DNA from: Fen-1308 sp035319185
GTDB taxonomy: Bacteria > Nitrospirota > Thermodesulfovibrionia > Thermodesulfovibrionales > Dissulfurispiraceae
NCBI GenBank assembly: GCA_035319185.1
Contig: DATHDF010000074.1
Span: 160,274 to 224,273 of the forward strand
Direction: 5' to 3'
DNA: 64,000 bases
A program made the position numbers and the translations under genes. The notes below the pieces were generated by a model. The model was not told the origin of the DNA. It saw only the letters and a list, made by a program, of their open reading frames with translations, and made no database searches. Of the stretch, positions 7,535 through 16,102 are shown piece after piece. How positions within the stretch are numbered: the first letter of the stretch is position 1; the number at the start of each line of letters is the position of its first letter.

Positions 7535-10198
7535 TCACTCCTCAACGGTAAAATAGATCGTAGCCCCCTTGCCGACCTTCCCTTCGGCCCATATTCTCCC
7601 ACCGTGGCGGCGGATTACCCTGTCGGCAATGGCAAGGCCGATGCCTGTACCTTCGAACTCGCTGGTCGTGTGCAGCCGGTGAAACGGCAGGAACATTCTC
7701 TCTGCGAACTTCTGGTCGAACCCGGCACCGTTGTCGCGCACATAAAAAACAGTCTGTCCGTCTCTGTTTATGGAACCCAGCTCAATCCGCGCATTATCGG
7801 TCTTCGATGTAAACTTCCAGGCATTTCCGATCAGGTTGCTCAGGGCCACCTCTATCAACCGCGGGTCGACTGATGCGGTCAGGTCACCGCCTATCACAAC
7901 ATCCACCTTTCTGTCGGGCTTTGCTTCCATCAGGTTCGCAATGATCATATCAGCCTTCTTGCCCATATCGACCTTTATCCGCGTCATGTCCTGGCGCGAC
8001 ACCCTGGACAGATGCAACAGGTCGTCTATCAGGCCGGTCATCCTGACCGCACCATGACGGATGCGGGCGAGATATTCCCTGCCCTTTTCATCAAACCTAT
8101 CGCCATATTTTTTCTCGACGATCTCCGTAAACCCCGATATGGCGCGTATAGGTGCCCTGAGATCATGAGATGCGGAGTAGACGAAAGATTCCAGTTCGCG
8201 GTTCAGCTCAGTGAGGGTTACATTAGCAAGCATCAGTTCCTGTTCGGCCCCTTTCTGGGCTTCTTTAAGGCGCATGACCTGGCACCCATACGAAACATTG
8301 TCAGCCAGTTCCGAAAGCAGTTTCACCTCGTTCTCGGAGAACGGGTCCGCCTCGCCCGAATAGATGGAAACAGCACCAAAGACCTCATTATTGGAGATGA
8401 GCGGAAATGCTGCCGACGCAGCGTATCCGCGCCTGAGCGCCTCGGCCCGCCAGGGCTCAAAGTCGGGATTGGTCAGCATGTTCGGGCAGACAGACATCAC
8501 GCCAGTACGGATGGCGGTGCCGGTGGGTCCCCTGCCCCTTTCGGTATCGGCCCAGCTTATCTTCAGGGTATCAAGATAACCCTCTTCAAACCCGGCGTGG
8601 GCAACAGGCAGCACCGACTTTTCATCATCCTTCTGAGCATACCCTATCCACACCATGCTGTACCCGCAGTCATCAATAATAATCCGGCAGATATCGTTTA
8701 GAAATGCCGTTTCATCATTTGCCCTAATAATTGCCTGGCTGCTGTCGCTGAGGGCCTTCAGCGCTTTGTTCAGTCTGATCGCTTCCGCCTCTGCCTGTTT
8801 GCGCACATTGATTTCCTTAAGCAGCACCTTGTTCAGCTCCTCGGCCCTCTGCCGCGCAGCTATGGAATCCTCCATAAGATTGAGCGCCGCCACGCGCGAG
8901 CCGCGAAGGGACTCGTTCGCAGCCTTTAGCTCCGCCGTGCGCTCGACGACCCGGTGCTCTAAAGTTGCGTTGAGTTCGTTAAGCTCCTTCGTTCTTTCTG
9001 CGACACGTGTCTCCAGGTCGTCAAAGGCCTTCCGAAGTCCTTCCTCGGCCTTCTTGCGGTCGGATATGTCAACGCAGAATTCCACGCAGGCGTTTTCGCC
9101 GAGAGAGCTGCCAGCAAAGAGCAGCCACTGCCGAGTACCGTCGCTGCGGAAATATTCCTTTTCATAAGGACCGACACGACCGGTCTCATTAAGCTTTTCG
9201 ATCTCAGCAAGGCTTGCCTCCACATATTCCGGCGGGGTAAGTTTCTGCCAGGTCAGTTGACGCGCCTCAACTTCACGGCGGCTGTAGCCCATCATATCGA
9301 GGAAGGTGTCGTTTGCATCCGTCATACAACCCGTTGTAAGATCCCAGAACATCACGCCGACCGTCTCTACCTCCAGCACCTTCTTCAGTCTCTCATGGCT
9401 TTCCCGCAGCAATGCCTCCGCTCTACTCCTCTCTTCGATCTGCGCCTCAAGCTGCAGCTGAGATTCATGCAGTCTTGCAGTCATGTTGTCAAAGGAAGTA
9501 GACAGGTCCGAAAACTCATCATTACCCTCCAGGGCAATTCTGTCGTCGAGATTCCCCTCTCCGATCCTGACTGCGCCATCCCTCAGGCGACTAATCCGCT
9601 CGGTTATCAGACGGCCTGTCGCCCTTTCATTGACAAGTGCAGCCGCACTCAGCATCACTACAATAAGGAATATCCCGCCCCCAGTCAGCTTGAAGGCCGA
9701 GATTACGGCATCATTCCCCGACTTCTGGAGTCTGGAATTCAGCAGTATAGTCTCATAAATCCGCATGTTCAGCTGGCTGAGCAGCATATTTCCCCTGGCT
9801 TCTGACAGCACATCGGGGTGCGCATTGGGCCCTCGCTTCTCGCGGGCTTCCCGGATGGACCTTGCCAATTTTCCGGTTGACTCATGGACCTCAAGCAGTT
9901 CATCAATAATCGCTTTATCTTCCGGCCCGCCGAATTTTTCAGCGGCGGATTTCAATAGGTTGCCGACCTCTTTCTGTTTGGAGATAAGCTGCAACTTCGA
10001 CCGCTCGCTACCGGTCTGGAAATAGTCGGTCCTGAGCATTAATCTCTCGTATGATGCCGTCATAATCGCATCAGCCATCTTCGATAACTCAATGGCCCGA
10101 GCAACCCTATATCCGGCAGCAGCTATGACCGCTACTATAATGCAAACCCCAACCGACAGGAGTATTGAATTCATTCTAAGCCTTTGCTTGATCTGCAT
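7535..10198 (-). CDS. Membrane sensor histidine kinase, HAMP-PAS-GAF-HisKA
   Basis: An 887-residue kinase. It has a first membrane helix at about residues 12-32, a helical periplasmic domain of about 130 residues, a second helix near 170-190, HAMP, coiled coil, a PAS domain (about 265-385), a second coiled coil, a GAF domain (about 490-640), HisKA with the phospho-acceptor His in SASHDLRAPIRA (about 670) and a C-terminal ATPase domain with NLIGNAWKFT, DNGAGFD and GTGIGLAIAD. The catalytic parts are those of phytochrome-like kinases. The gene begins 10 bases after the solute-binding-protein gene and is followed by a receiver gene, so the periplasmic domain may read out that binding protein. 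This pairing is inference. Confidence 0.92.
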   Translation of the reverse strand: MQIKQRLRMNSILLSVGVCIIVAVIAAAGYRVARAIELSKMADAIMTASYERLMLRTDYFQTGSERSKLQLISKQKEVGNLLKSAAEKFGGPEDKAIIDELLEVHESTGKLARSIREAREKRGPNAHPDVLSEARGNMLLSQLNMRIYETILLNSRLQKSGNDAVISAFKLTGGGIFLIVVMLSAAALVNERATGRLITERISRLRDGAVRIGEGNLDDRIALEGNDEFSDLSTSFDNMTARLHESQLQLEAQIEERSRAEALLRESHERLKKVLEVETVGVMFWDLTTGCMTDANDTFLDMMGYSRREVEARQLTWQKLTPPEYVEASLAEIEKLNETGRVGPYEKEYFRSDGTRQWLLFAGSSLGENACVEFCVDISDRKKAEEGLRKAFDDLETRVAERTKELNELNATLEHRVVERTAELKAANESLRGSRVAALNLMEDSIAARQRAEELNKVLLKEINVRKQAEAEAIRLNKALKALSDSSQAIIRANDETAFLNDICRIIIDDCGYSMVWIGYAQKDDEKSVLPVAHAGFEEGYLDTLKISWADTERGRGPTGTAIRTGVMSVCPNMLTNPDFEPWRAEALRRGYAASAAFPLISNNEVFGAVSIYSGEADPFSENEVKLLSELADNVSYGCQVMRLKEAQKGAEQELMLANVTLTELNRELESFVYSASHDLRAPIRAISGFTEIVEKKYGDRFDEKGREYLARIRHGAVRMTGLIDDLLHLSRVSRQDMTRIKVDMGKKADMIIANLMEAKPDRKVDVVIGGDLTASVDPRLIEVALSNLIGNAWKFTSKTDNARIELGSINRDGQTVFYVRDNGAGFDQKFAERMFLPFHRLHTTSEFEGTGIGLAIADRVIRRHGGRIWAEGKVGKGATIYFTVEE

Positions 10199-10208
10199 TA
10201 ATCAGCTC

Positions 10209-11216
10209 CTACCTTAGTATCCTTACTGCATCAGGGTTGACCGATTTAAGACCGTCGAAATAAATAAAATCCAGGTAGTTAGGCATTTCAGTCGCCCGGG
10301 TCAAGCCATTATTGATTGCCCAGCGCGATTCATCCTCCAGCGCAAGGACGAGCGTCTGATCAAGCGACACCCTGAAGTTATTGGCAGCCCATGTCTCACT
10401 GACCAGGGCTTTTTCAGTGTTGCTGTATTCAGCTACAATCCCCTGCGCTTCGACTGGATTGCTCCGGATAAATTCCTCTGCCTTGATCAAAGCACGGAGC
10501 ACCTTCCTTACTTTATCAGGGTTGTCGCGTATTGTGACCTGCCTTGCAACGACTACAAAGAACTGGGTATATAAATCTTCGCCATAAAACGTCGTGCCTG
10601 CCTCACCCAGCTTCTTTTGCGCGTGAACCAGTAGCGGGTTCCAGAGCGTAGCAGCGTCAACATCACCGCTAAGCAGTGCTTCCAGCACTTTTTCCGGGGC
10701 CAGATTGACCGTCGTAACGCTCCTTTGGGATACACCATTTATAGTCAATATGGAGTACAGAAAAAAATCTGCAATGGTGCGAGGGGTTGTCGCAATCTTC
10801 CTGCCTTTCAAATCCTCAAGCGTTTTAATGCCGCGGTCCTTTCTGGCCAGAATCGCCATATTCCTGTGCGATGTATCGATTGTTGCGATTATGCATATTT
10901 TTTCGCCCTTCATGATCGACAACAAGACAGGGGCTTCGGCAACAGTCGCAAAATCAGCCTTGCCGTCGAGCACTGACTGAAGCGCCTGTTTCCCAATCTG
11001 ATGAGTCTGCAGGGTGGCGGCCAGCCCTTCCGCGGCATAATAACCCTTTGCGTTTGCAACCTGCACAAGGGCCGAGTCTGGAAGTATGGTCGAGGCAATT
11101 GTGACCTGGTCCGAAGGCGCAGGGGCCTTTGGGTCAGTGCGCGAACAGGCCGGCATAAAGGCGACAAGCGCAATAGATGCAAGCGCTGAAACAGCCTTTA
11201 ACAATGTGCACTTCAT
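10209..11216 (-). CDS. NMT1/SsuA-type periplasmic solute-binding protein
   Basis: A 335-residue ABC-type solute-binding protein of the NMT1/SsuA/taurine class, with a hydrophobic signal segment ending in MPACS, a probable but non-ideal lipobox. The mature part shows the family order: VTIASTILPDSALVQVA, AKGYYAAEGL, GKADFATVAEAPVL, then KTLEDLKGRKIA. The ATG at 11216 has GGAGG eight bases upstream and is preferred to an upstream GTG. Family ligands include nitrate, sulfonates, pyrimidine precursors and bicarbonate; the ligand here is unknown. No permease or ATPase gene lies nearby. It is sandwiched between a CheB-CheR protein and a histidine kinase in a tight operon, suggesting a sensing rather than an uptake role. 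Confidence 0.88.
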   Translation of the reverse strand: MKCTLLKAVSALASIALVAFMPACSRTDPKAPAPSDQVTIASTILPDSALVQVANAKGYYAAEGLAATLQTHQIGKQALQSVLDGKADFATVAEAPVLLSIMKGEKICIIATIDTSHRNMAILARKDRGIKTLEDLKGRKIATTPRTIADFFLYSILTINGVSQRSVTTVNLAPEKVLEALLSGDVDAATLWNPLLVHAQKKLGEAGTTFYGEDLYTQFFVVVARQVTIRDNPDKVRKVLRALIKAEEFIRSNPVEAQGIVAEYSNTEKALVSETWAANNFRVSLDQTLVLALEDESRWAINNGLTRATEMPNYLDFIYFDGLKSVNPDAVRILR

Positions 11217-11231
11217 ATCGCCTGCCTCCAC

Positions 11232-14200
11232 TTAATCGTCATTCGGTGTTTCATCGAACTCCACTTTATATCTCGGGAGTTCACCCGTCCTGCTGCAGAG
11301 CTCATTCAATTCTCTCTTTAATTCCACCATTCGCAACTCCCGCCCTACCGCAGCCTTATTGAAGCGCTCCAGTTCGTCGTTTTTGAACTTAAGCTCTTCC
11401 ATAGCGCTACTGATACTATCCTCAGCCTCCTTGCGTTTCGTGATATCTTCGCTGAAAATCACGATCCCGCCAACCCCTCCCGCATCGTCGTACCACGGGC
11501 GTACCTCCCAACTGAGCCACTGTACGGACCCGTCGGCACGGTCGAAGCGGTCTTCATCACATTTGAGAACCTCACCAGCCAGACAGCGTTTATGTATTTC
11601 CTTCCATCTTTCGGGCATATCTGGAAATACTTCATAATGCGACAGCCCGGTAATGTCACGGTCCATCATGTTGAAATCGCCCATCCAGCGGCGGCTCGCG
11701 CTTACATACCTCATGTCGCGATCAAACATGGCCAGCGCCGCCGGAGCATGCTCGATGAATACGGCAAGGCGTTTTTCGCTCACCCGCAGGGCCTCATCGG
11801 TCCGGAACTTTGCCAGAGCGACTGCCAGATAGTCGGCAAGCCTCTCCCACAAGGCTATCGACTCAGCCGTAAAGCGGTCGGGTCTGCGGTCGTTAAGTTG
11901 CAGGAGGCCCAGTCTTTCATCGCCGAGGGTCAACCCGATAAGTGCCACTGATTCATAGCCTTCTCCATTGCATCGGTTTCGTGTTCTTGCCTGACGGTCC
12001 TTTTCGGTGGTCGTAGCTAGAAGGCGAGTGGTGTTGTTGGCCCAGAAGCTGCCTCGTTTTGTAAAGAAAGGTTTTACAGGATCGAAGCGGCCGCAGATGA
12101 CGTTGCCGCACATGCAATCGAGCGCGGGGTTTCCGGCGCCGTCGAGGATGGGCCTTCCGTTCTCGTCACGAGCGCAAAGCCTGTTTTCAAGCATGACGAA
12201 CTCCTTCGAGAATCCGCGGGTCTCATAATAAGGATAGTCGTATTCCTGCCTGAGTCTGATGCCGACAGCTTCACAGCCGGACTTCCGCTGAAAGAATTCG
12301 GTGGCGGCATGAATCAGATCGGCAGTAGATTTGCTTTCATTAACAAGCTGCAGGAATTCGACCGCAGACTCCTTCTCCGCTTCAATCCGTTTGCGTTCAG
12401 TTATGTCACGGGCAACATGCACCGCGCCCGTGAGCCTGCCCGCTTCATCGAACATCGGGGTCGTGCTGACCAGAAAATCGCCACCGAGACGACTCTCATG
12501 CACTTCAGCAATATGTTCACGGGAGTCGATGCAGGTCTGTAAATGCGGACAAAAAGGAGGTGGCTCTGTCATGCCGTGTACCGCATCGTGACATTTCATG
12601 CCGACACATTTTTCGGGCGGCTGGCCGAGCCGATCGGCCATTGCCTTGTTAACCCGAATTACGGTATGGTTGCAATCCAGGATGGCGATCATGTCGGGAA
12701 CAGTATCAAAGGTAAGCTCCCAGGCCTTCTTAGCGTTGATGAGCGCATTTTCCATCTTCTTTCTTTCGGTGATTTCGTAAGCGTAAATGCGCACAAAATT
12801 GAATTCAGGAGAGAGATGGATAGTCTCTCCGAAAGTCCTGTCCTTTATGTTCACCTCGCGGTGGACTGATGCCTCAGCTTTTTTGTCCCACGCCCTTACG
12901 ATGGCGTCAAGGTCGGGCGGAGCAAAAGCCGCTGCGGTCATGTCCTCTCCGAGGCCCTGCAAAATCCTTTGAGATGCCGGGTTCATGAAAACAACACTGC
13001 CGGTAAGGTCCAGTTCCAGCACGGGATTGGGGTTCAGGCGCGGGAATGAGGCCAGATGTCTGGTACTCTCTTCTGCCTGTTTCATTTCCGATATATCGGC
13101 GAAGGTGATTATCACTCCCTCGATCCGGCTGTCTGCAGTCCGATACGGCAGCGTCGTGCGTACATACCATGACTGGTTTATTCTGATCTCCTGTCTTGTC
13201 GGCACCAGGCTGTCGCGCACAGCTTCGGCATCCGTTATCAGGTCCAAACCGAGATGATCGATGGATATGTCCAGGATAGGCCTGCCGATGTCCGCCGGAA
13301 TGAGCTTGATCAACCTGGTCATCGCAGGCGTAAAACGCTTGACCCTCAGCTGCAAATCCAGAAACACCGTTGGAATGTTAGAGCTGGCCAGAAAGTTGTT
13401 GAGGTCGTTGTTGGTTGATTCCTGCTCTTCGATCTTGGCCTGAAACTGCGTGTTCACCGTGATAAGCTCTTCGTTGAGTGACTGGAGCTCTTCCCTGGAG
13501 GTCTCGAGCTCTTCGTTCGCAGCCTGGAGCTCTTCATTTGAGGACTGCAGCTCCTCGTTGAGTCCCCTCAACTGTTCGATGCGGCCCTGCAGTTCTTCAC
13601 GTGTAGTGGAGAGCTCGCATTCGAGCTGCCGGATGGCTGTCTCTTCAACAGCGTCAGCCTCAAGCGAAAGAGGGGCCGATTCATCGACAACACAGTTCTT
13701 TTCCCTGAATATCACCAGGAAAAGGTGCTCTCTCACTTTTGAGATCCGTATCGAAACCTGCTTCTTCTTCCTGTCGTCACCCGTCATGGCGGCACGGACG
13801 GCTACCGGTTTCTGATCCTGACCTGCTTTGTAAAGCGCCCCTCTGATCCTTGTCTTCAGGTTTTCAGGCAGCAGCTCCAGCAAGTCGCGCGTAGGGACAC
13901 CGCGCGGTTGGCGCAGGTACCTGTTTGTCGGGCCGTTATGATATACAATCTGATAGTTGTGGTCGATCGCAACGGCGGCGGGCGCAAATTCCTCAAGCAA
14001 AAGTTCCTGCGCGTACTGGTTGTCGGTCAAAGTAGTATCGGCTGCCGCAGCCCGGTTAGCAGTTTGGCGGCCAGCGCGCTCAGATGAGTAGGGCACCACG
14101 AGCGGAAGCCTTTCAGAAGAGTACCTCTCGGCCTTCCTGTATATCCGGCACTTCTTGTGTGATACCGACTTGAACAGATTGCCCTTCCGTCCCGGCGACT

Positions 14201-15557
14201 CTGCATTGCCGAGGAACAGATAGCCTCCTTCCCTGAGCGCATAATGAAAGATGGATATGCATTTCTCCTGCGCATCTGGTTCGAGATATATGAGCAGGTT
14301 GCGGCATATTATCAGGTCCAGCCTTGAAAAAGGCGGATCGGTAAGCAGGTCCTGTTTCGCAAATACAACCCGTTGTCTCACATCCTTGTTGATTCGGACC
14401 GAAAGGCCGTCGGCAGAAGGCGTAAAGAATTTCTTCATGTACTCAGGCGGCACGTCGGCTGATATGCTGGCAGGATATCTTCCACGCCGCGCTTTTTCCA
14501 ATGCCGCCTCGTTAAGGTCGGTAGCAAAGACCTGTATCTCCCTGCTCCTGCCGATGATATCGAGTTCATACTGGAGTTGCATGGCTACTGAATAGGATTC
14601 CTCCCCGGTCGCGCATGCTGGTGTCCAGATACGCACCGGCGCGTCGTCTTCCTGCGCGGCAATCTTCCTGGTGACTTCCAGATACAGCGCCTTCCATGCC
14701 ACCCTATCGCGAAAAAAAGATGTAACGCCTATCAGCAGGTCGTTGGCAAGCGCGGCGGCCTCGGCATCGTCTCCGGAAATCATGTCGAGATAATCGTTGA
14801 TCGAGTGTATCCCTTGCAGATACATCCTTCGTCTAATCCTCCGGGCAACCACGCTCTTCTTGTAATGATGAAATGAGTAGCCCTTTTTGTCGCGGATCAG
14901 ACCGTAAAATGGCTCCAGACTTGCGGACGCAGCAAGCACTTCAGGTGACACTTTAACATCGGAGTCATGGAATTTCAGTATCTCTTTTGCGATGTCGGCG
15001 GGCGCAAGCACCCCGTCCACATGTCCTGTGCCGATAACCGCCAGCGGCATTCCGGGGAATTCAGCTGATTCAGGGTCCTGAACGAAGATGGCCCCGCCGG
15101 CACTCCTGACGGCCTGAACTCCGCGCACACCGTCGGTGCCTGCGCCGGAAAGGATTACTGCAATTGCATTGTCGGCCTTTTCCGTCGCAAGCGAAGTAAG
15201 GAACTCATCGACAGCAAGATGGACATGCTCATGGGAATGCTCTTTCACACGGAAGATTCCCTTCTCAATCCCGACCTCCATCGCCGGAGGGCAGACATAA
15301 AGCTTTCCGGGGGCTATGCCCAGCCCATCGGAAAGCTCGATGACTTCGATATCAGGCCTGCTGGATCTGAGTATATCGGGCAACAGGCTGGAATGCTTTG
15401 GTGACAGATGCTGGACGAAAACGATTGAAAAGCCGAATTCCCTGGGCATGACCGCCAGGAAGCATTCAAATGCGTTGAGCCCCCCAGCCGAGGCCCCTAC
15501 GCCGACGATCGGAAAGTCGCCGGCAGGGCTATTTTCTTTTGCGGATTCCGGTTCCAT
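11232..15557 (-). CDS. CheB-CheR fusion with PAS and GAF domains, no kinase domain
   Basis: A 1441-residue multidomain protein. An N-terminal CheB methylesterase (about 12-195) keeps the Ser of GASAGG, the His of VQHLSP and the Asp of GAGTDG. A CheR methyltransferase follows (about 210-480; WTPACATGEESYS and FATDLNEAAL). Then come a PAS-like segment, a long coiled coil (about 640-730), three PAS regions to about 1090, a GAF domain (about 1100-1270) and a last PAS. It ends with the tail FNKAAVGRELRMVELKRE. There is no HisKA or ATPase domain, so it would modify or scaffold rather than phosphorylate. The start is the ATG at 15557 with GGAGG four bases before it; a TTG eight codons upstream is the alternative. 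The next gene starts 15 bases downstream. Confidence 0.9.
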   Translation of the reverse strand: MEPESAKENSPAGDFPIVGVGASAGGLNAFECFLAVMPREFGFSIVFVQHLSPKHSSLLPDILRSSRPDIEVIELSDGLGIAPGKLYVCPPAMEVGIEKGIFRVKEHSHEHVHLAVDEFLTSLATEKADNAIAVILSGAGTDGVRGVQAVRSAGGAIFVQDPESAEFPGMPLAVIGTGHVDGVLAPADIAKEILKFHDSDVKVSPEVLAASASLEPFYGLIRDKKGYSFHHYKKSVVARRIRRRMYLQGIHSINDYLDMISGDDAEAAALANDLLIGVTSFFRDRVAWKALYLEVTRKIAAQEDDAPVRIWTPACATGEESYSVAMQLQYELDIIGRSREIQVFATDLNEAALEKARRGRYPASISADVPPEYMKKFFTPSADGLSVRINKDVRQRVVFAKQDLLTDPPFSRLDLIICRNLLIYLEPDAQEKCISIFHYALREGGYLFLGNAESPGRKGNLFKSVSHKKCRIYRKAERYSSERLPLVVPYSSERAGRQTANRAAAADTTLTDNQYAQELLLEEFAPAAVAIDHNYQIVYHNGPTNRYLRQPRGVPTRDLLELLPENLKTRIRGALYKAGQDQKPVAVRAAMTGDDRKKKQVSIRISKVREHLFLVIFREKNCVVDESAPLSLEADAVEETAIRQLECELSTTREELQGRIEQLRGLNEELQSSNEELQAANEELETSREELQSLNEELITVNTQFQAKIEEQESTNNDLNNFLASSNIPTVFLDLQLRVKRFTPAMTRLIKLIPADIGRPILDISIDHLGLDLITDAEAVRDSLVPTRQEIRINQSWYVRTTLPYRTADSRIEGVIITFADISEMKQAEESTRHLASFPRLNPNPVLELDLTGSVVFMNPASQRILQGLGEDMTAAAFAPPDLDAIVRAWDKKAEASVHREVNIKDRTFGETIHLSPEFNFVRIYAYEITERKKMENALINAKKAWELTFDTVPDMIAILDCNHTVIRVNKAMADRLGQPPEKCVGMKCHDAVHGMTEPPPFCPHLQTCIDSREHIAEVHESRLGGDFLVSTTPMFDEAGRLTGAVHVARDITERKRIEAEKESAVEFLQLVNESKSTADLIHAATEFFQRKSGCEAVGIRLRQEYDYPYYETRGFSKEFVMLENRLCARDENGRPILDGAGNPALDCMCGNVICGRFDPVKPFFTKRGSFWANNTTRLLATTTEKDRQARTRNRCNGEGYESVALIGLTLGDERLGLLQLNDRRPDRFTAESIALWERLADYLAVALAKFRTDEALRVSEKRLAVFIEHAPAALAMFDRDMRYVSASRRWMGDFNMMDRDITGLSHYEVFPDMPERWKEIHKRCLAGEVLKCDEDRFDRADGSVQWLSWEVRPWYDDAGGVGGIVIFSEDITKRKEAEDSISSAMEELKFKNDELERFNKAAVGRELRMVELKRELNELCSRTGELPRYKVEFDETPNDD

Positions 15558-15581
15558 CAGGCCTCCGGTGCATTCATTCAA

Positions 15582-15607
15582 AATGTTAATTTCTATATAT
15601 TAACATT
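15582..15607. promoter_or_regulatory. Perfect 9-bp inverted repeat before the CheB-CheR gene
   Basis: AATGTTAAT (15582-15590) and ATTAACATT (15599-15607) are exact reverse complements around an 8-base AT spacer, 25 bases upstream of the CheB-CheR start. It could be an operator or a promoter-proximal hairpin. No GC-rich stem or T-run makes it a terminator. Confidence 0.55.
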
Positions 15608-15660
15608 AAGAAGCACCCGTCTGGGCTTCGGCAAAAAGGACCAGCGATGATGGTGCGAGG

Positions 15661-16074
15661 TTATTGCTTGATCTGCTCTTTAAGTCGTTTGTTTTCTCTT
15701 TGCAGCCTGAGCCAGCTCATAGCCTTCTCGATGGTAAAAAGGATCTGCTCCTTCCTGAACGGCTTGGTTATAAAATCGAACGCGCCCTTGCGCAGGGACT
15801 CTTCGGCAGTCTCCACGGTACCATACGCCGTTATTATTATCACAGGAATATCCGGATCATAATTCTTTACCGCATCGAGCATCTCGACACCGTCAAGCCC
15901 GGGCATCTTCAGGTCGGTGATAACCATGTCGTATCCTCCGCGCTTCACCAGATCGAGCGCCTCGGCAGGATTATTCGTAGTAATGGTTTCGTACTTGGTC
16001 TTGTCCCTGATGATCATGCCAAGAAGCTTCAGCATGTCCGGCTCGTCGTCTACTATAAGAAGCTTTTCAGCCAT
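15661..16074 (-). CDS. NtrC-type receiver protein lacking AAA+ and DNA-binding domains
   Basis: A 137-residue receiver with an intact site (IVDDEPD, TDLKMPG, ITAYGT, TKPF). The sequence after the receiver, LQRENKRLKEQIKQ, is the linker that in NtrC-family proteins leads into the sigma-54 AAA+ domain, but here it stops. It is either a naturally domain-less regulator or the product of an old truncation. The start is well supported by GAGGAGG. It follows the NtrB-like kinase gene at 16103 by 28 bases and should be its phosphorylation partner. Confidence 0.92.
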   Translation of the reverse strand: MAEKLLIVDDEPDMLKLLGMIIRDKTKYETITTNNPAEALDLVKRGGYDMVITDLKMPGLDGVEMLDAVKNYDPDIPVIIITAYGTVETAEESLRKGAFDFITKPFRKEQILFTIEKAMSWLRLQRENKRLKEQIKQ

Positions 16075-16102
16075 TTGCAGCCTCCTCGTTGGATGCCTGA
16101 CA

